Assembly (NCBI GenBank): GCA_045805805.1
Contig: JBJMKO010000144.1
Coordinates: 1 to 64,000, forward strand
Reading direction: 5' to 3'
DNA from: VRUE01 sp045805805
GTDB lineage: Bacteria > Actinomycetota > Thermoleophilia > Solirubrobacterales > 70-9
DNA length: 64,000 nucleotides
The notes below the pieces were generated by a model, which worked only from the letters and a program-made list of their open reading frames with translations, made no database searches and was not told the origin of the DNA. The translations under genes were made by a program, and so were the position numbers. The stretch's first letter is position 1, and the number at the start of each line of letters is the position of its first letter. Positions 43,427 through 51,403 of the stretch are shown here, piece by piece.

Positions 43427-43447
43427 TTACAGACTGACAGTCGGTAA
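43427..43447. promoter_or_regulatory. TetR-type operator palindrome
   Basis: TTACAGACTGACAGTCGGTAA is too long to dismiss as chance: 21 bp with arms matching except one position (A/C against G/T). It lies 22 bp upstream of the DUF4242 start and 27 bp upstream of the broken TetR frame, the standard position for an autoregulating TetR site. Confidence 0.75.
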
Positions 43448-43474
43448 TACACCCCTACACCCGTAGCCGTCAAG

Positions 43475-43575
43475 GTGCTCAAAGTGCGAGGACGCCCCAG
43501 TAAAGGAGCGCGAGAGGCCGTGGTCGAGGCGGCCCGCGACCTCTTCGTGGAGCGCGATTACGACCGTCTCGATAA
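43475..43575 (+). pseudogene. TetR-family regulator, 5' fragment
   Basis: The frame begins with a typical TetR N-terminus (RGRPSKGAREAVVEAARDLF then VERDYD) but changes after about 33 residues into sequence without similarity (RLDNHAGTTDAPRSMNEAKE). The recognition helix and the ligand-binding domain are absent. The junction lies about 85 bp before a duplicated tRNA-Pro fragment, suggesting that the gene was cut by the event that created the HicAB islet. Confidence 0.75.
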
Positions 43576-43658
43576 CCATGCCGGTACAACAGACGCCCCA
43601 AGATCCATGAACGAAGCCAAAGAGTCGAGAACCCGCTCTAGAAGGCGGGCTCTCGAAA

Positions 43659-43704
43659 ATCGGGGAGACAGGATTTGAACCTGCGACCGCTCGGCCCCCA
43701 GCCG
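43659..43704. repeat. 46-bp duplicate of the tRNA-Pro 3' half (att-like)
   Basis: Bases 43659-43704 are identical to 44456-44501, which cover the 3' end, T-arm, variable loop and anticodon arm of tRNA-Pro(GGG). A weaker match continues to the left through the hairpin after the tRNA. The 5' half of the tRNA is missing here, so this is not a tRNA gene. Direct repeats of a tRNA 3' end flanking a segment are the usual footprint of site-specific integration. From 43705 to 43882 I see no gene. Confidence 0.85.
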
Positions 43705-43882
43705 GCCGATGCGAGTGCCATATGCGTCCGGCCGCGTCTCCCCGTCCCCGATCCTGGGCAAATCGGAGCTATCGGACGATGCGCCCGGTACCAAGCCGGT
43801 ACTAACATCCTCCGATGCCTCCTTGATCGGGTGACTGGGATGGCGCCGGCAGCGTATACCGCCTCAGTACCAGAAGCCTGAC

Positions 43883-44113
43883 TTACTTCAGCAATGCGAG
43901 AAACTCGTCCCGGGAGATTCCGGCGTCGGAGAGGGTGCCGCTCAGCGTACCTCGCTTGATGTCCTTGGCGTGAACCGCGACGGTGACCACAATCGGGCTG
44001 TCAGGATGCATGAAGTGATGATGGCTGCCCTTCGAGCGGGCGAGTTTCCAGCCCTTTTGTTCGAGGACCCTGATCAGCTGCCGGGGACGGACCGACGGAA
44101 GCCGTCCGCTCAC
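43883..44113 (-). CDS. hicA: HicA-type mRNA interferase toxin
   Basis: A 76-residue dsRBD-like toxin. The catalytic His lies in SKGSHHHFMHP, preceded by VRPRQLIRVLEQKGW and followed by VAVHAKDIKRGTL, the standard HicA pattern. Its GTG overlaps the hicB stop by 4 bp. The order here is antitoxin first (hicB then hicA), reversed from the most common arrangement. Confidence 0.92.
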   Translation of the reverse strand: MSGRLPSVRPRQLIRVLEQKGWKLARSKGSHHHFMHPDSPIVVTVAVHAKDIKRGTLSGTLSDAGISRDEFLALLK

Positions 44114-44337
44114 GCGGCGACGGTGATGCGCTCGATCAGCGCCGGCTGCGGCAGCGAGCGGCCCTCGTCCGCCAGCACCTCGAGGTATCCCTCGATCGCG
44201 TCCTTGGCCATCGAGAGAGCCTCTTCGCGAGTCTCACCCTGGGTATGGCAGCCGGGTAGAGCCGGCACCGACACGCTGAAGCCGCCCTCTTCTTCCGGCT
44301 GCAGCACGACCTCGAACTCATGGGATTTAGCCGTCAT
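44110..44337 (-). CDS. hicB: HicB-type antitoxin
   Basis: A 75-residue antitoxin from the ATG at 44337 with the partial RNase H-like fold of HicB: FEVVLQPEEEGGFSVSVPAL, then PGCHTQGETREEALSMAKDA and IEGYLEVLADEG. No separate DNA-binding domain is visible, so transcriptional control may come from elsewhere. Together with hicA it is the only cargo between the duplicated tRNA-Pro ends. Confidence 0.92.
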   Translation of the reverse strand: MTAKSHEFEVVLQPEEEGGFSVSVPALPGCHTQGETREEALSMAKDAIEGYLEVLADEGRSLPQPALIERITVAA

Positions 44338-44456
44338 GTCCAATCGCCTCGCACGCCAAGGATAGCCGCCAGCCATCCCAATTGTCTCTTCCGGTCCAGC
44401 TTGACTTGACAAGACCTCGGAGTCGAGAGCCCGCTCTAGAAGCGGGCTCTGGCTTA

Positions 44457-44530
44457 TCGGGGAGACAGGATTTGAACCTGCGACCGCTCGGCCCCCAGCC
44501 GAGTGCGCTACCAGACTGCGCCACTCCCCG
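44457..44530 (-). tRNA. tRNA-Pro (GGG)
   Basis: A 74-nt tRNA: acceptor CGGGGAG / CTCCCCG with discriminator A, anticodon GGG in CTGGGGG, T-arm GCAGG-TTCAAAT-CCTGT. A perfect 10-bp hairpin (44426-44435 with 44441-44450) follows its 3' end. The 3' half is duplicated at 43659-43704. Confidence 0.97.
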
Positions 44531-44559
44531 TGGCTGCCTTACATTCTTACGAATCGCAT

Positions 44560-44630
44560 GCGGCGGTAGCTCAACGGTAGAGCCTCAGCCTTCCAAGCTG
44601 ATGACGCGAGTTCGATTCTCGTCCGCCGCT
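44560..44630 (+). tRNA. tRNA-Gly (UCC)
   Basis: A 71-nt tRNA: acceptor GCGGCGG / CCGCCGC, anticodon TCC in CTTCCAA, T-arm GCGAG-TTCGATT-CTCGT. It diverges from tRNA-Pro with 29 bp between them. Confidence 0.97.
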
Positions 44631-44635
44631 TTCTC

Positions 44636-45109
44636 TCAGCCTTGGGTCTCGACTGCGATCTGCCTTGCCGCCTCGGAGCCGAGGTAGGGGGTCAGGGCGA
44701 ACTGGACCGCGTCGGGGACGAGGGCCGGCAGTTCTCCCGCCTTTCCCTGGTCGACGCGCTGGGCGACCAGCGTGGCTATGCCGCTGGCGATGGCGTACTC
44801 GAGAATCTCGGGCAGTAACGCGCCTTCTGGGCTTTCGGCGCGACCCGGAGCGAGCAAGCCCGCGGAGTAGTCGATGAGGCGGTTGTAGCGAGCGATCCCA
44901 TCGCGCCCGTGGGCAAGGGCTTCGTTGGTGAGAAGGGTTGCCGCCGCCGGGTCCCCGGCGGCGAACTCGAAGCCGGCGCGAATCGCAGCGGCTACCTGGG
45001 CCGGCCAGGCAACTCGGGAAACATAGGCTTCTTCGACTACCACCTGGAGGCGAGCGAAGGCGGCCTCGAAGGCGCGGGGAAAATCGTCCTGTGGGGAGCT
45101 TTTTGACAC
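44636..45109 (-). CDS. TetR ligand-binding domain without HTH
   Basis: A 157-residue helical protein that resembles the C-terminal ligand-binding halves of the three TetR proteins upstream (VVVEEAYVSRVAWPAQVAAA, FEFAAGDPAAATLLTNEALA, LPEILEYAIASGIATLVAQR) and ends like them (PYLGSEAARQ). No DNA-binding helix-turn-helix precedes it. The GTG start at 45109 gives MSKSSPQDDF. It may be a decayed gene or a ligand-binding/dimerisation partner of a neighbouring TetR. Confidence 0.75.
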   Translation of the reverse strand: MSKSSPQDDFPRAFEAAFARLQVVVEEAYVSRVAWPAQVAAAIRAGFEFAAGDPAAATLLTNEALAHGRDGIARYNRLIDYSAGLLAPGRAESPEGALLPEILEYAIASGIATLVAQRVDQGKAGELPALVPDAVQFALTPYLGSEAARQIAVETQG

Positions 45110-45226
45110 CTGGCCTGCCTGACCGAGCTTTTGCGCAGGCAGGCGAGCCGCCGTGACCGCCCCCTCTGGCGCAAAGCCAGTACGAGCGGGACTATAAACA
45201 TCAATGTCTAGGAATGCTGCGGGCCG

Positions 45227-45880
45227 CTAAGTGGCCTGCATGGCACGCCGCATCTCTTCGGTCGCCGCCGCCGGGCCGATGAAGGGGACGAGCATCGCGA
45301 AGAGCAGGTCCGGCATCAGCGAGGGAAGTTGCGCCGTGCGCCCCGCCACCAGCTCGTCGAAGATCAAGCCGGAGACGGCGCCAGTGGCCATCACCGAGAT
45401 GTGCTTGGGAAGCTCACCGTCGGGGTCGAGCTCCTCCCGCCCATCCTCGAGGTACCCGGTGAAGCGGGCGACGGCGTCCCAGTGGCGCCGGCGAGCCTCG
45501 GCCCCGGCAACCGCCACCTCGACGACAGCGGTCCGTGCCAGCTCGGGCTCGCGGGCGAAGATGCCGATCAGGGTCGCCAGTCCCTTGCGTACCCGCGAGA
45601 GCCAGGGCTGCTCGCCGTCGCACTCGGCGACCACGGTGGCGAAGACGCGCTCGACCAGCATGTCGTAGGCGGACAGGAAACAGTCGTGCTTATCGTCGAA
45701 GTGCTTGTAGAACGTCGTCCGGGAGGTGTCGGCCTCCTCGATCACGTCGGCGACGGAAGTCGCCTCATAGCCCTTGCGGCCGACGACGCGGACCATCGCT
45801 TCGAGGAGGCTGTCGCGGCGGGTTTCGGTTGTGGCTGCCATACGGGAGGTGAGTTGGAAACGTGGTTGTCTTTCCATCAT
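45227..45880 (-). CDS. TetR/AcrR-family regulator (1 of 3)
   Basis: A 217-residue regulator with the N-terminal HTH (DSLLEAMVRVVGRKGYEATS, VADVIEEADTSRTTFYKHF) followed by an all-helical ligand domain ending PFIGPAAATEE. An internal ATG at 45841 is an alternative start. It follows TetR 2 by 22 bp on the same strand. Ligand and target are unknown. Confidence 0.9.
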   Translation of the reverse strand: MMERQPRFQLTSRMAATTETRRDSLLEAMVRVVGRKGYEATSVADVIEEADTSRTTFYKHFDDKHDCFLSAYDMLVERVFATVVAECDGEQPWLSRVRKGLATLIGIFAREPELARTAVVEVAVAGAEARRRHWDAVARFTGYLEDGREELDPDGELPKHISVMATGAVSGLIFDELVAGRTAQLPSLMPDLLFAMLVPFIGPAAATEEMRRAMQAT

Positions 45881-45902
45881 AGCGCCTTATGTACAAGCCC
45901 GT

Positions 45903-46574
45903 TTATCTCTTCCCCGCTGCCTCGGCGGCGGCCGCGGGCCCGAGATAGGGGACGAGGGTGGCGAAGAGGATCTCCGGAAGCATCTCGGGGAGCCGGTCGG
46001 CGCGCCCCGCCTCAATCTCTTCGGAGACGAGGCCGGTGACGGCGCCGACCGCCATCCGCGAAGTGTTCGCAGGCAGCCTGCGACCGCCGGGAGCGAAATC
46101 GCGCCCCTCCTCGAAGAACGGGGTCATCCGCTGTAGGGCCGCCCGGTAGCGACGCTGCGCCTGTGGCCCGGCCGAGCCGACGTCGACCAGGGCCATGCGG
46201 GCGATCTGAGGCTCCCCCGCGAGCGACTCCAGCAGCGCCGCCAGGCCTGCTCGCACGCGGTCCGGCCAGGCTTCCTGTGTTTCGAACGCGGCGGCGATCC
46301 GCCGCGCCAGGACGTCGGCGGCGGTGTCATAGGCAGCGAGGAAGCAGGCTTCCTTGTCGTCGAAGTGCTCATAGAAGGTGGTGCGGGAGACGCCCGCCTC
46401 CTTGGTCAGGTCGGCAACCGTCGTGGCCCCATAGCCCTTCTCGGCGACGACGTTTACGGCCGCGTCGAGCAGGCGATCGTGCTGGGAGCGAGCGATTACC
46501 TCGGGGGGCAGGCGATGGCGGCCGCGGGGCGGCCGCCAGTGCTCGCGTCTTGGGCGCCGCGCTTGAGCGCCCAA
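45903..46574 (-). CDS. TetR/AcrR-family regulator (2 of 3)
   Basis: A 223-residue regulator (TTG start at 46574, one base after the TetR 3 stop). HTH: DRLLDAAVNVVAEKGYGATT, VADLTKEAGVSRTTFYEHF. Ligand domain includes AWPDRVRAGLAALLESLAGE and ends PYLGPAAAAEA. The true start may lie further inside, since the first 30 residues are basic and not family-like. Confidence 0.88.
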   Translation of the reverse strand: MGAQARRPRREHWRPPRGRHRLPPEVIARSQHDRLLDAAVNVVAEKGYGATTVADLTKEAGVSRTTFYEHFDDKEACFLAAYDTAADVLARRIAAAFETQEAWPDRVRAGLAALLESLAGEPQIARMALVDVGSAGPQAQRRYRAALQRMTPFFEEGRDFAPGGRRLPANTSRMAVGAVTGLVSEEIEAGRADRLPEMLPEILFATLVPYLGPAAAAEAAGKR

Positions 46575-46575
46575 C

Positions 46576-47313
46576 TCAGCCGTCCGCCGCAGGGCGTTCC
46601 CTCTCGGCCTCGCGGGCTTGGCGCAGCGCCTCCTCTTGGCCGAGGTACGGAACGGTCGTTATGTAGACGATGTCGGGCAGCAGCTCCGGCAGCCGGGTGG
46701 CATTGCCGGTGAGGATCTGGCCGACGATCAGCGACTCGGCGGCGGAGAGCGCGGCGCGGGCGGCGCTGGAGGGGATTGCCTCCTCCTCGAGCGGGTCGTC
46801 GCGACCACGTTCGAGCAGAGCCTGAAGGACGCGCTTACCGGAGGCGTAGAGCTGGAAGGCACGCTCGCCCGAGGAGGGCGCCTCGATCATCGCCATGCGG
46901 GCGAAGGCGGGCCGGCTCGCCAGCAGTTCGAGGAAGGCGGCTGTCCCTTCGCGGACCATCGTCACCCACGGCTTGTCGGGCGAGTAGACCGCGACCATCG
47001 TGCCCATCGCGTCGGCAAGGGAGAGCTCCATCGCGGCGTGGAAGCAATCCTCCTTGTCCTTGAAGAGCTCATAGAAGGTGGCACGGGACACCCCGGCGAG
47101 GGTGCAGATGTCGGCGATCGTGGTGGCTCCGTAGCCTTTCTCGGCGGAGCTTTTCGCCATCGCGGCGAGGATGCGTTCGCGCTGGGAATGGGCGATGGGC
47201 GGCTCGGGAAGCCCCTCGCGCCCGGCCGGCAGGCGCTCCTGCTCGATCAGGTCGCTGAGATCCACGGGGCGGGAGACGGACGCGTTGCCATTGGGCGAGG
47301 AGGCGGGAGGCAT
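46576..47313 (-). CDS. TetR/AcrR-family regulator (3 of 3)
   Basis: A 245-residue regulator from an ATG with TAGGAG seven bases upstream. A 40-residue N-terminal extension (SDLIEQERLPAGREG...) precedes the HTH (ERILAAMAKSSAEKGYGATT, IADICTLAGVSRATFYELF). The ligand domain ends TTVPYLGQEEALRQ. It leads the TetR series 3-2-1 and the HTH-less relative, which look like tandem paralogues. Confidence 0.9.
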   Translation of the reverse strand: MPPASSPNGNASVSRPVDLSDLIEQERLPAGREGLPEPPIAHSQRERILAAMAKSSAEKGYGATTIADICTLAGVSRATFYELFKDKEDCFHAAMELSLADAMGTMVAVYSPDKPWVTMVREGTAAFLELLASRPAFARMAMIEAPSSGERAFQLYASGKRVLQALLERGRDDPLEEEAIPSSAARAALSAAESLIVGQILTGNATRLPELLPDIVYITTVPYLGQEEALRQAREAERERPAADG

Positions 47314-47462
47314 AAGCTGCTCCTAAGGCAGACAGCGGTGTTTAAGGTAAACGCGATTGTACACCCCCAGGCCGGGCTGTGTGGACGGCTCCGTACCGGA
47401 CCGATACAGCGATATCGAGACCCCGGGCTCACGCCCGTGAAGCGGCGCTTGCGAGCTTGAAG

Positions 47463-47536
47463 CGGGGCAGCCAGGACTCGAACCTGGAATCGCCGGTTTT
47501 GGAGACCGGTGCCTTAGCCAGTTGGGCCACTGCCCC
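47463..47536 (-). tRNA. tRNA-Trp (CCA)
   Basis: A 74-nt tRNA: acceptor GGGGCAG / CTGCCCC with discriminator G, as expected for Trp; anticodon CCA in CTCCAAA; T-arm CCAGG-TTCGAGT-CCTGG. Confidence 0.95.
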
Positions 47537-47601
47537 GAGGAAGCCATGCTAACCGGGCCGTCGCGCAGATCGCGCTCCGGCGAGCCGGCTGGAAATCATG
47601 A

Positions 47602-47685
47602 TGCGGGCGGAGGGACTTGAACCCCCACGGGCCGAAGCCCACCAGGACCTAAACCTGGCGCGTATGCCAATTCCGCCACGCCCGC
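47602..47685 (-). tRNA. tRNA-Leu (UAG)
   Basis: An 84-nt class II tRNA: acceptor GCGGGCG / CGCCCGC with discriminator A, anticodon TAG in TTTAGGT, long variable arm, T-arm GGGGG-TTCAAGT-CCCTC. Confidence 0.96.
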
Positions 47686-47753
47686 GTGGCTGCTCTTCGA
47701 ACTTAACGCGCGACCAATGCCGCGTCGTCGCTCTTAGATTCTATGATCGTCGC

Positions 47754-48284
47754 GTGGCGGTTGGAGAGGTCAGGCCCGGGTATGAGCTTTGGCGGCCGAA
47801 TCGGGAGAAGGCCGAGTCGATCACGACCAAGTTCGTGCTCGTCTTCCTGCTCGCGGCGACGGCGGCAATCGCGGGCTTGGTGACGATCACCGGCTTCTCC
47901 CTGATGACCGGCGGCAGCGGCATGGGAATCATCTGCCTGATCTTCGCCCTGCTGTACGCCTTCTTTGCCTTCCTCGTCGCCCGCTGGAGCCGCGGCATTC
48001 TGCCCGTCGCCGCCGCCCTCTCGATGATCCTGGCGATTCTCTGCGCGGTCGGCGCCGACAGCTGGTTCGCCCGCGACAAGGCCGGCTTCGAAGACGCGCT
48101 GATCCCGGTGACGCTGATCGGCCTGCTGGTCGTGATCCTGGCGATCCTGCAGCTGATCCTGATCGCGTTCGCCCTCTACGGCTTCAACCAGAACTGGCAC
48201 GTGGAGGAGGAGCGCCCGATCGGCTCCGGTGAGGACTACGGCGCCGGCGCCTCGCCCGACGACGGCGCCCCGCTGCCCGCCTGA
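47754..48284 (+). CDS. Four-helix membrane protein of unknown function
   Basis: A 176-residue protein, GTG start at 47754 (MAVGEVRPGYELWRPNREKA), with four hydrophobic helices (KFVLVFLLAATAAIAGLVTI, GMGIICLIFALLYAFFAFLV, LPVAAALSMILAILCAVG, IPVTLIGLLVVILAILQLIL) and an acidic C-terminal tail. The frame is open upstream into tRNA-Leu, so the start must lie after it. No family is identified. Confidence 0.75.
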   Translation: MAVGEVRPGYELWRPNREKAESITTKFVLVFLLAATAAIAGLVTITGFSLMTGGSGMGIICLIFALLYAFFAFLVARWSRGILPVAAALSMILAILCAVGADSWFARDKAGFEDALIPVTLIGLLVVILAILQLILIAFALYGFNQNWHVEEERPIGSGEDYGAGASPDDGAPLPA

Positions 48285-48313
48285 TCGCTGCGCCGCTCTC
48301 GTCGCTTCGCCGA

Positions 48314-48396
48314 TGCCGGAGGCGGGAGTCGAACCCGCACGCCCTTGCGAGCAATTGATTTTGAATCAATCGTGTCTACCGTTCCACCACTCCGGC
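48314..48396 (-). tRNA. tRNA-Leu (CAA)
   Basis: An 83-nt class II tRNA: acceptor GCCGGAG / CTCCGGC with discriminator A, anticodon CAA in TTCAAAA, T-arm GCGGG-TTCGACT-CCCGC. It is the third leucine tRNA in the window. Confidence 0.96.
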
Positions 48397-48479
48397 GCCA
48401 CCCAGACGATAGACGGAATGCGAGCGGAGATCCTGACCGTCTGCCGACCTGCCGGCCCGGAATAGACTGCTGCTGCGGC

Positions 48480-49313
48480 ATGCGCATCCATCACCTCAAC
48501 TGCGGGACGCTGTGCCCCCATGGCGCGCGGATGATCAACGGCAAAGGCGGCCTCTTCGAAGCGGGCAGGGTCGTCTGCCATTGCCTGCTGATCGAGACCG
48601 ATGACGGCCTGGTCCTCCTCGATACCGGTTTCGGCACCGAGGACACGCGCAATCCGCGCCGGCTTGGGCTTTTCTTCGCGATGATGCGCCCGCGGGCCGA
48701 GATCGGCGAGACCGCCTTGAAGCAAGTCGAAGGCCTCGGCTTCGCGGCCGGCGATGTTCGCCAAATCGTCACCACCCACCTCGATCCCGATCACTCCGGG
48801 GGCCTGCCCGACTTCCCCCAGGCCGAGGTGCACGTCTTCGGGCGGGAGCTCGACGCGGCGATGGACCCACGCCTACGCGATCGCCCCCGCTACCTCGCCG
48901 CACATTGGGAGCACAACCCCCAATGGGTCCGGCACGACGGCGAAGGCGACGAGTGGTTCGGCTTTGGCGGCGTGCGGATCCTGCCCGACCTCGGCACCGA
49001 GGTGCTGCTGATACCGCTGGCGGGACACTCCCTGGGGCACACCGGCGTGGCAATCAAGACCGGCGACGGCTGGCTCCTGCACTGCGGCGACGCCTACTTC
49101 CACCACGACGAGATCGCCTCTTCCCCTGCCTGCCCGCCCGGCCTGCGCTTCTTCCAGCTGCTCAATGCCGCCGACGGCAAGCGGCGCAAGGCAAACCAGG
49201 AGCGGCTTCGCGAGCTCGTCGCGCGACATGGCGAAGAGGTGCATCTGCTCTGCTCGCACGACCCGCACGAGCTGGATTTGGCGCAAGCGGCAAGCACCGC
49301 GACCGCGGCGTGA
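48480..49313 (+). CDS. Metallo-beta-lactamase-fold hydrolase
   Basis: A 277-residue MBL-fold protein (MRIHHLNCGTLCPHGARM). Metal motif THLDPDHSGG near residue 98 (H-x-D-x-D-H, Leu-Asp between, as in AHL-lactonase-type proteins), later His in AGHSLGHTG, Asp in HCGDAYF and a C-terminal SHDPHE. N-acyl-homoserine-lactone or other lactone hydrolysis is possible; the substrate is not known. Its stop overlaps the acetoacetyl-CoA synthetase start (GTGA). Confidence 0.87.
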   Translation: MRIHHLNCGTLCPHGARMINGKGGLFEAGRVVCHCLLIETDDGLVLLDTGFGTEDTRNPRRLGLFFAMMRPRAEIGETALKQVEGLGFAAGDVRQIVTTHLDPDHSGGLPDFPQAEVHVFGRELDAAMDPRLRDRPRYLAAHWEHNPQWVRHDGEGDEWFGFGGVRILPDLGTEVLLIPLAGHSLGHTGVAIKTGDGWLLHCGDAYFHHDEIASSPACPPGLRFFQLLNAADGKRRKANQERLRELVARHGEEVHLLCSHDPHELDLAQAASTATAA

Positions 49314-51289
49314 GCACCGGGACCCCCGAGAAGCTCTGGGAACCCTCCGCGGAGCTGGTCGAGCGCTCGCGCCTGCGCGAGTACATGCGCTGGCTCGAAG
49401 CCGAGCGCGGGCTGAAGCTCGATGACTATGAGGCCCTGTGGCGCTGGTCGGTGTCCGACCTCGACGGCTTCTGGTCCTCGATCTGGGACTTCTTCGGCGT
49501 CCAGGCCGACGGCGGCTACGAGCGGGTGCTCGGCAGCCGCGAGATGCCCGGCGCGGAGTGGTTCGCCGGCACCAGCCTCAACTACACCGAGCACGTCTTC
49601 GCCGGTAAGGAGGACGGCACCGAGGCGGCGATCCTGCACGCCTCGGAGCTGCGCGAGCTCGGCGAGCTGAGCTGGGGCGAGCTGCGTGCCCAGGTGGCCG
49701 CGACCGCGGCCGGGCTGCGCGCGCTCGGGGTCGAGCGCGGCGACCGCGTCGTCGCTTACATGCCCAACATCCCCGAGGCGATCGTCGCCTTCCTCGCCAC
49801 CGCGAGCATCGGCGCGGTCTGGTCGAGTTGCTCGCCCGACTTCGGCCCGGCGAGCGTGATCGACCGCTTCGCCCAGATCGAGCCCAAGGTGCTCTTCGCG
49901 GTCGACGGCTACCGCTATGGCGGCAAGGACTTCGACCGGCGCGAGACGCTTGCCCAGCTGCAGGCGGCGATACCAAGCCTGGTGCGCACGGTCGTCCTCC
50001 CCTACCTCGACGCCGAGCCAGATCTCACCGGGCTGCGCGACGCGATGCGCTGGGAGGAGCTGCTCGTCGACGGCGAAGGAGCCGACCTGACATTCGAGCG
50101 CGTCCCCTTTGACCACCCGCTCTGGGTGCTCTACTCCTCCGGGACGACTGGCCTGCCGAAGGCGATCGTGCAGTCGCAGGGCGGCATCCTGCTCGAGCAC
50201 CTGAAGAAGCTCCACCTCCACGTCGACGCCCATCCCGGCGACCGCCTCTTCTGGTTCACCACGACGGGCTGGATGATGTGGAACTTCCTCGTCTCCGGCC
50301 TGCTGACCCGGGCCGCGATCGTCCTCTACGACGGCAATCCCGGCCACCCGGGCATGGGCGTGCTCTGGGACCTCGCCGAGCGCGCCGGGGTGACGATGTT
50401 CGGCACCAGCGCCTCCTACATCGCCGCCTGCATGAAGGCGGGCGCCGAGCTCGGGGGCGGCCGCGACCTCAGCCGCCTGAAAGCGGTCGGATCGACCGGC
50501 TCCCCCCTCTCCCCCGAGGGCTTCGACTGGATCTACGAGCACCTCGGTGCCGACACCTGGCTCTTCTCCACCAGCGGCGGAACCGACCTCTGCACCGCTT
50601 TTGTCGGCGGCGTCGCCCTATTGCCGGTCTACCGCGGCGAGCTGCAGGGACGCGCCCTCGGCGCCGCGGTCGAGGCCTGGGACGAGGACGGCAACTCGGT
50701 GATCGACGAGGTCGGCGAGCTGGTCGTCACCGAGCCGATGCCCTCGATGCCCATCCGCTTCTGGGGGGACGACGACGGCAGTCGTTACCGGGCGAGCTAC
50801 TTCGAGCACTACCCCGGCGTCTGGCGCCACGGCGATTGGATCGAAATCACTTCGCGCGACACCGCCGTCATCTACGGCCGCTCGGACTCGACGATCAACC
50901 GCTCGGGCATCCGCATGGGAACGAGCGAGATCTACCGCGCCGTGCTCGGCCTGAACGAGATCATCGACGCGCTCGTCGTCGACGTCCCCCGCCCGGGAAC
51001 AGAGGGCTGGATGCCGCTCTTCGTCGTCCTCCGCGAGGGCGCCGAGCTCAACGACGACCTGCGCAAGGAGATAGCCCGCCGCGTCCGCAGCCAGTGCTCC
51101 CCCCGCCACGTCCCCGACGAGGTCTTCCAGATCACTGAAGTCCCACGCACCCTCAGCGGCAAGGTCCTTGAGGTGCCAGTCAAGCGAATCCTGACGGGCA
51201 CACCACCGGAGCAGGCCGCAAGCCGCGACTCGCTTACCAACCCAGCCTCCCTCGACTACTTCGTCGACCTGGCCGCCTCGCTCGACTAG
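49310..51289 (+). CDS. aacS: Acetoacetate--CoA ligase
   Basis: A 659-residue adenylate-forming enzyme that activates acetoacetate to acetoacetyl-CoA. The length and N-terminus (LWEPSAELVERSRLREYMRW ... WSVSDLDGFWSSIWDFFGV) are those of AacS. Motifs include LYSSGTTGLPKAIVQSQGG near residue 275, GSTGSPLSPEGFDW and the C-terminal GKVLEVPVKRIL. The start is the GTG that overlaps the preceding hydrolase. Its TAG stop forms the outermost bases of family A copy 5. The convergent carboxylase and HMG-CoA lyase point to leucine/ketone-body metabolism. Confidence 0.92.
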   Translation: MSTGTPEKLWEPSAELVERSRLREYMRWLEAERGLKLDDYEALWRWSVSDLDGFWSSIWDFFGVQADGGYERVLGSREMPGAEWFAGTSLNYTEHVFAGKEDGTEAAILHASELRELGELSWGELRAQVAATAAGLRALGVERGDRVVAYMPNIPEAIVAFLATASIGAVWSSCSPDFGPASVIDRFAQIEPKVLFAVDGYRYGGKDFDRRETLAQLQAAIPSLVRTVVLPYLDAEPDLTGLRDAMRWEELLVDGEGADLTFERVPFDHPLWVLYSSGTTGLPKAIVQSQGGILLEHLKKLHLHVDAHPGDRLFWFTTTGWMMWNFLVSGLLTRAAIVLYDGNPGHPGMGVLWDLAERAGVTMFGTSASYIAACMKAGAELGGGRDLSRLKAVGSTGSPLSPEGFDWIYEHLGADTWLFSTSGGTDLCTAFVGGVALLPVYRGELQGRALGAAVEAWDEDGNSVIDEVGELVVTEPMPSMPIRFWGDDDGSRYRASYFEHYPGVWRHGDWIEITSRDTAVIYGRSDSTINRSGIRMGTSEIYRAVLGLNEIIDALVVDVPRPGTEGWMPLFVVLREGAELNDDLRKEIARRVRSQCSPRHVPDEVFQITEVPRTLSGKVLEVPVKRILTGTPPEQAASRDSLTNPASLDYFVDLAASLD

Positions 51290-51403
51290 AGCCCATCCCG
51301 GTAGGGGTGGAGCGTCTTGTACTTTTTCGCGAGCGCGGTTCGAGCGCCAGCAATCCCCGCTCCTCGAAAAAGTTAAGCGGAACCCCTACCGGGATGGGCT
51401 CTA
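51287..51403. repeat. Family A composite palindrome, copy 5
   Basis: Outer arms TAGAGCCCATCCCGGTAGGG and exact complement (more than 20 bp perfect) enclose the GGAGCGTCTTGT strand, the inner stem ACTTTTTCG / CGAAAAAGT and TTAAGCGGAA. The first three and last three bases are the stop codons (TAG) of the two convergent genes. Confidence 0.95.

Noticed and set aside
43659..43733. Second tRNA-Pro gene
   Set aside because: Only the 3' half matches; the D-arm and 5' acceptor strand are absent, so it is a partial copy, treated as an att-like repeat.
47463..47536. tRNA-Trp with an abnormal C discriminator
   Set aside because: This arose from shifting the acceptor stem by one base; with GGGGCAG/CTGCCCC paired the discriminator is the normal G.
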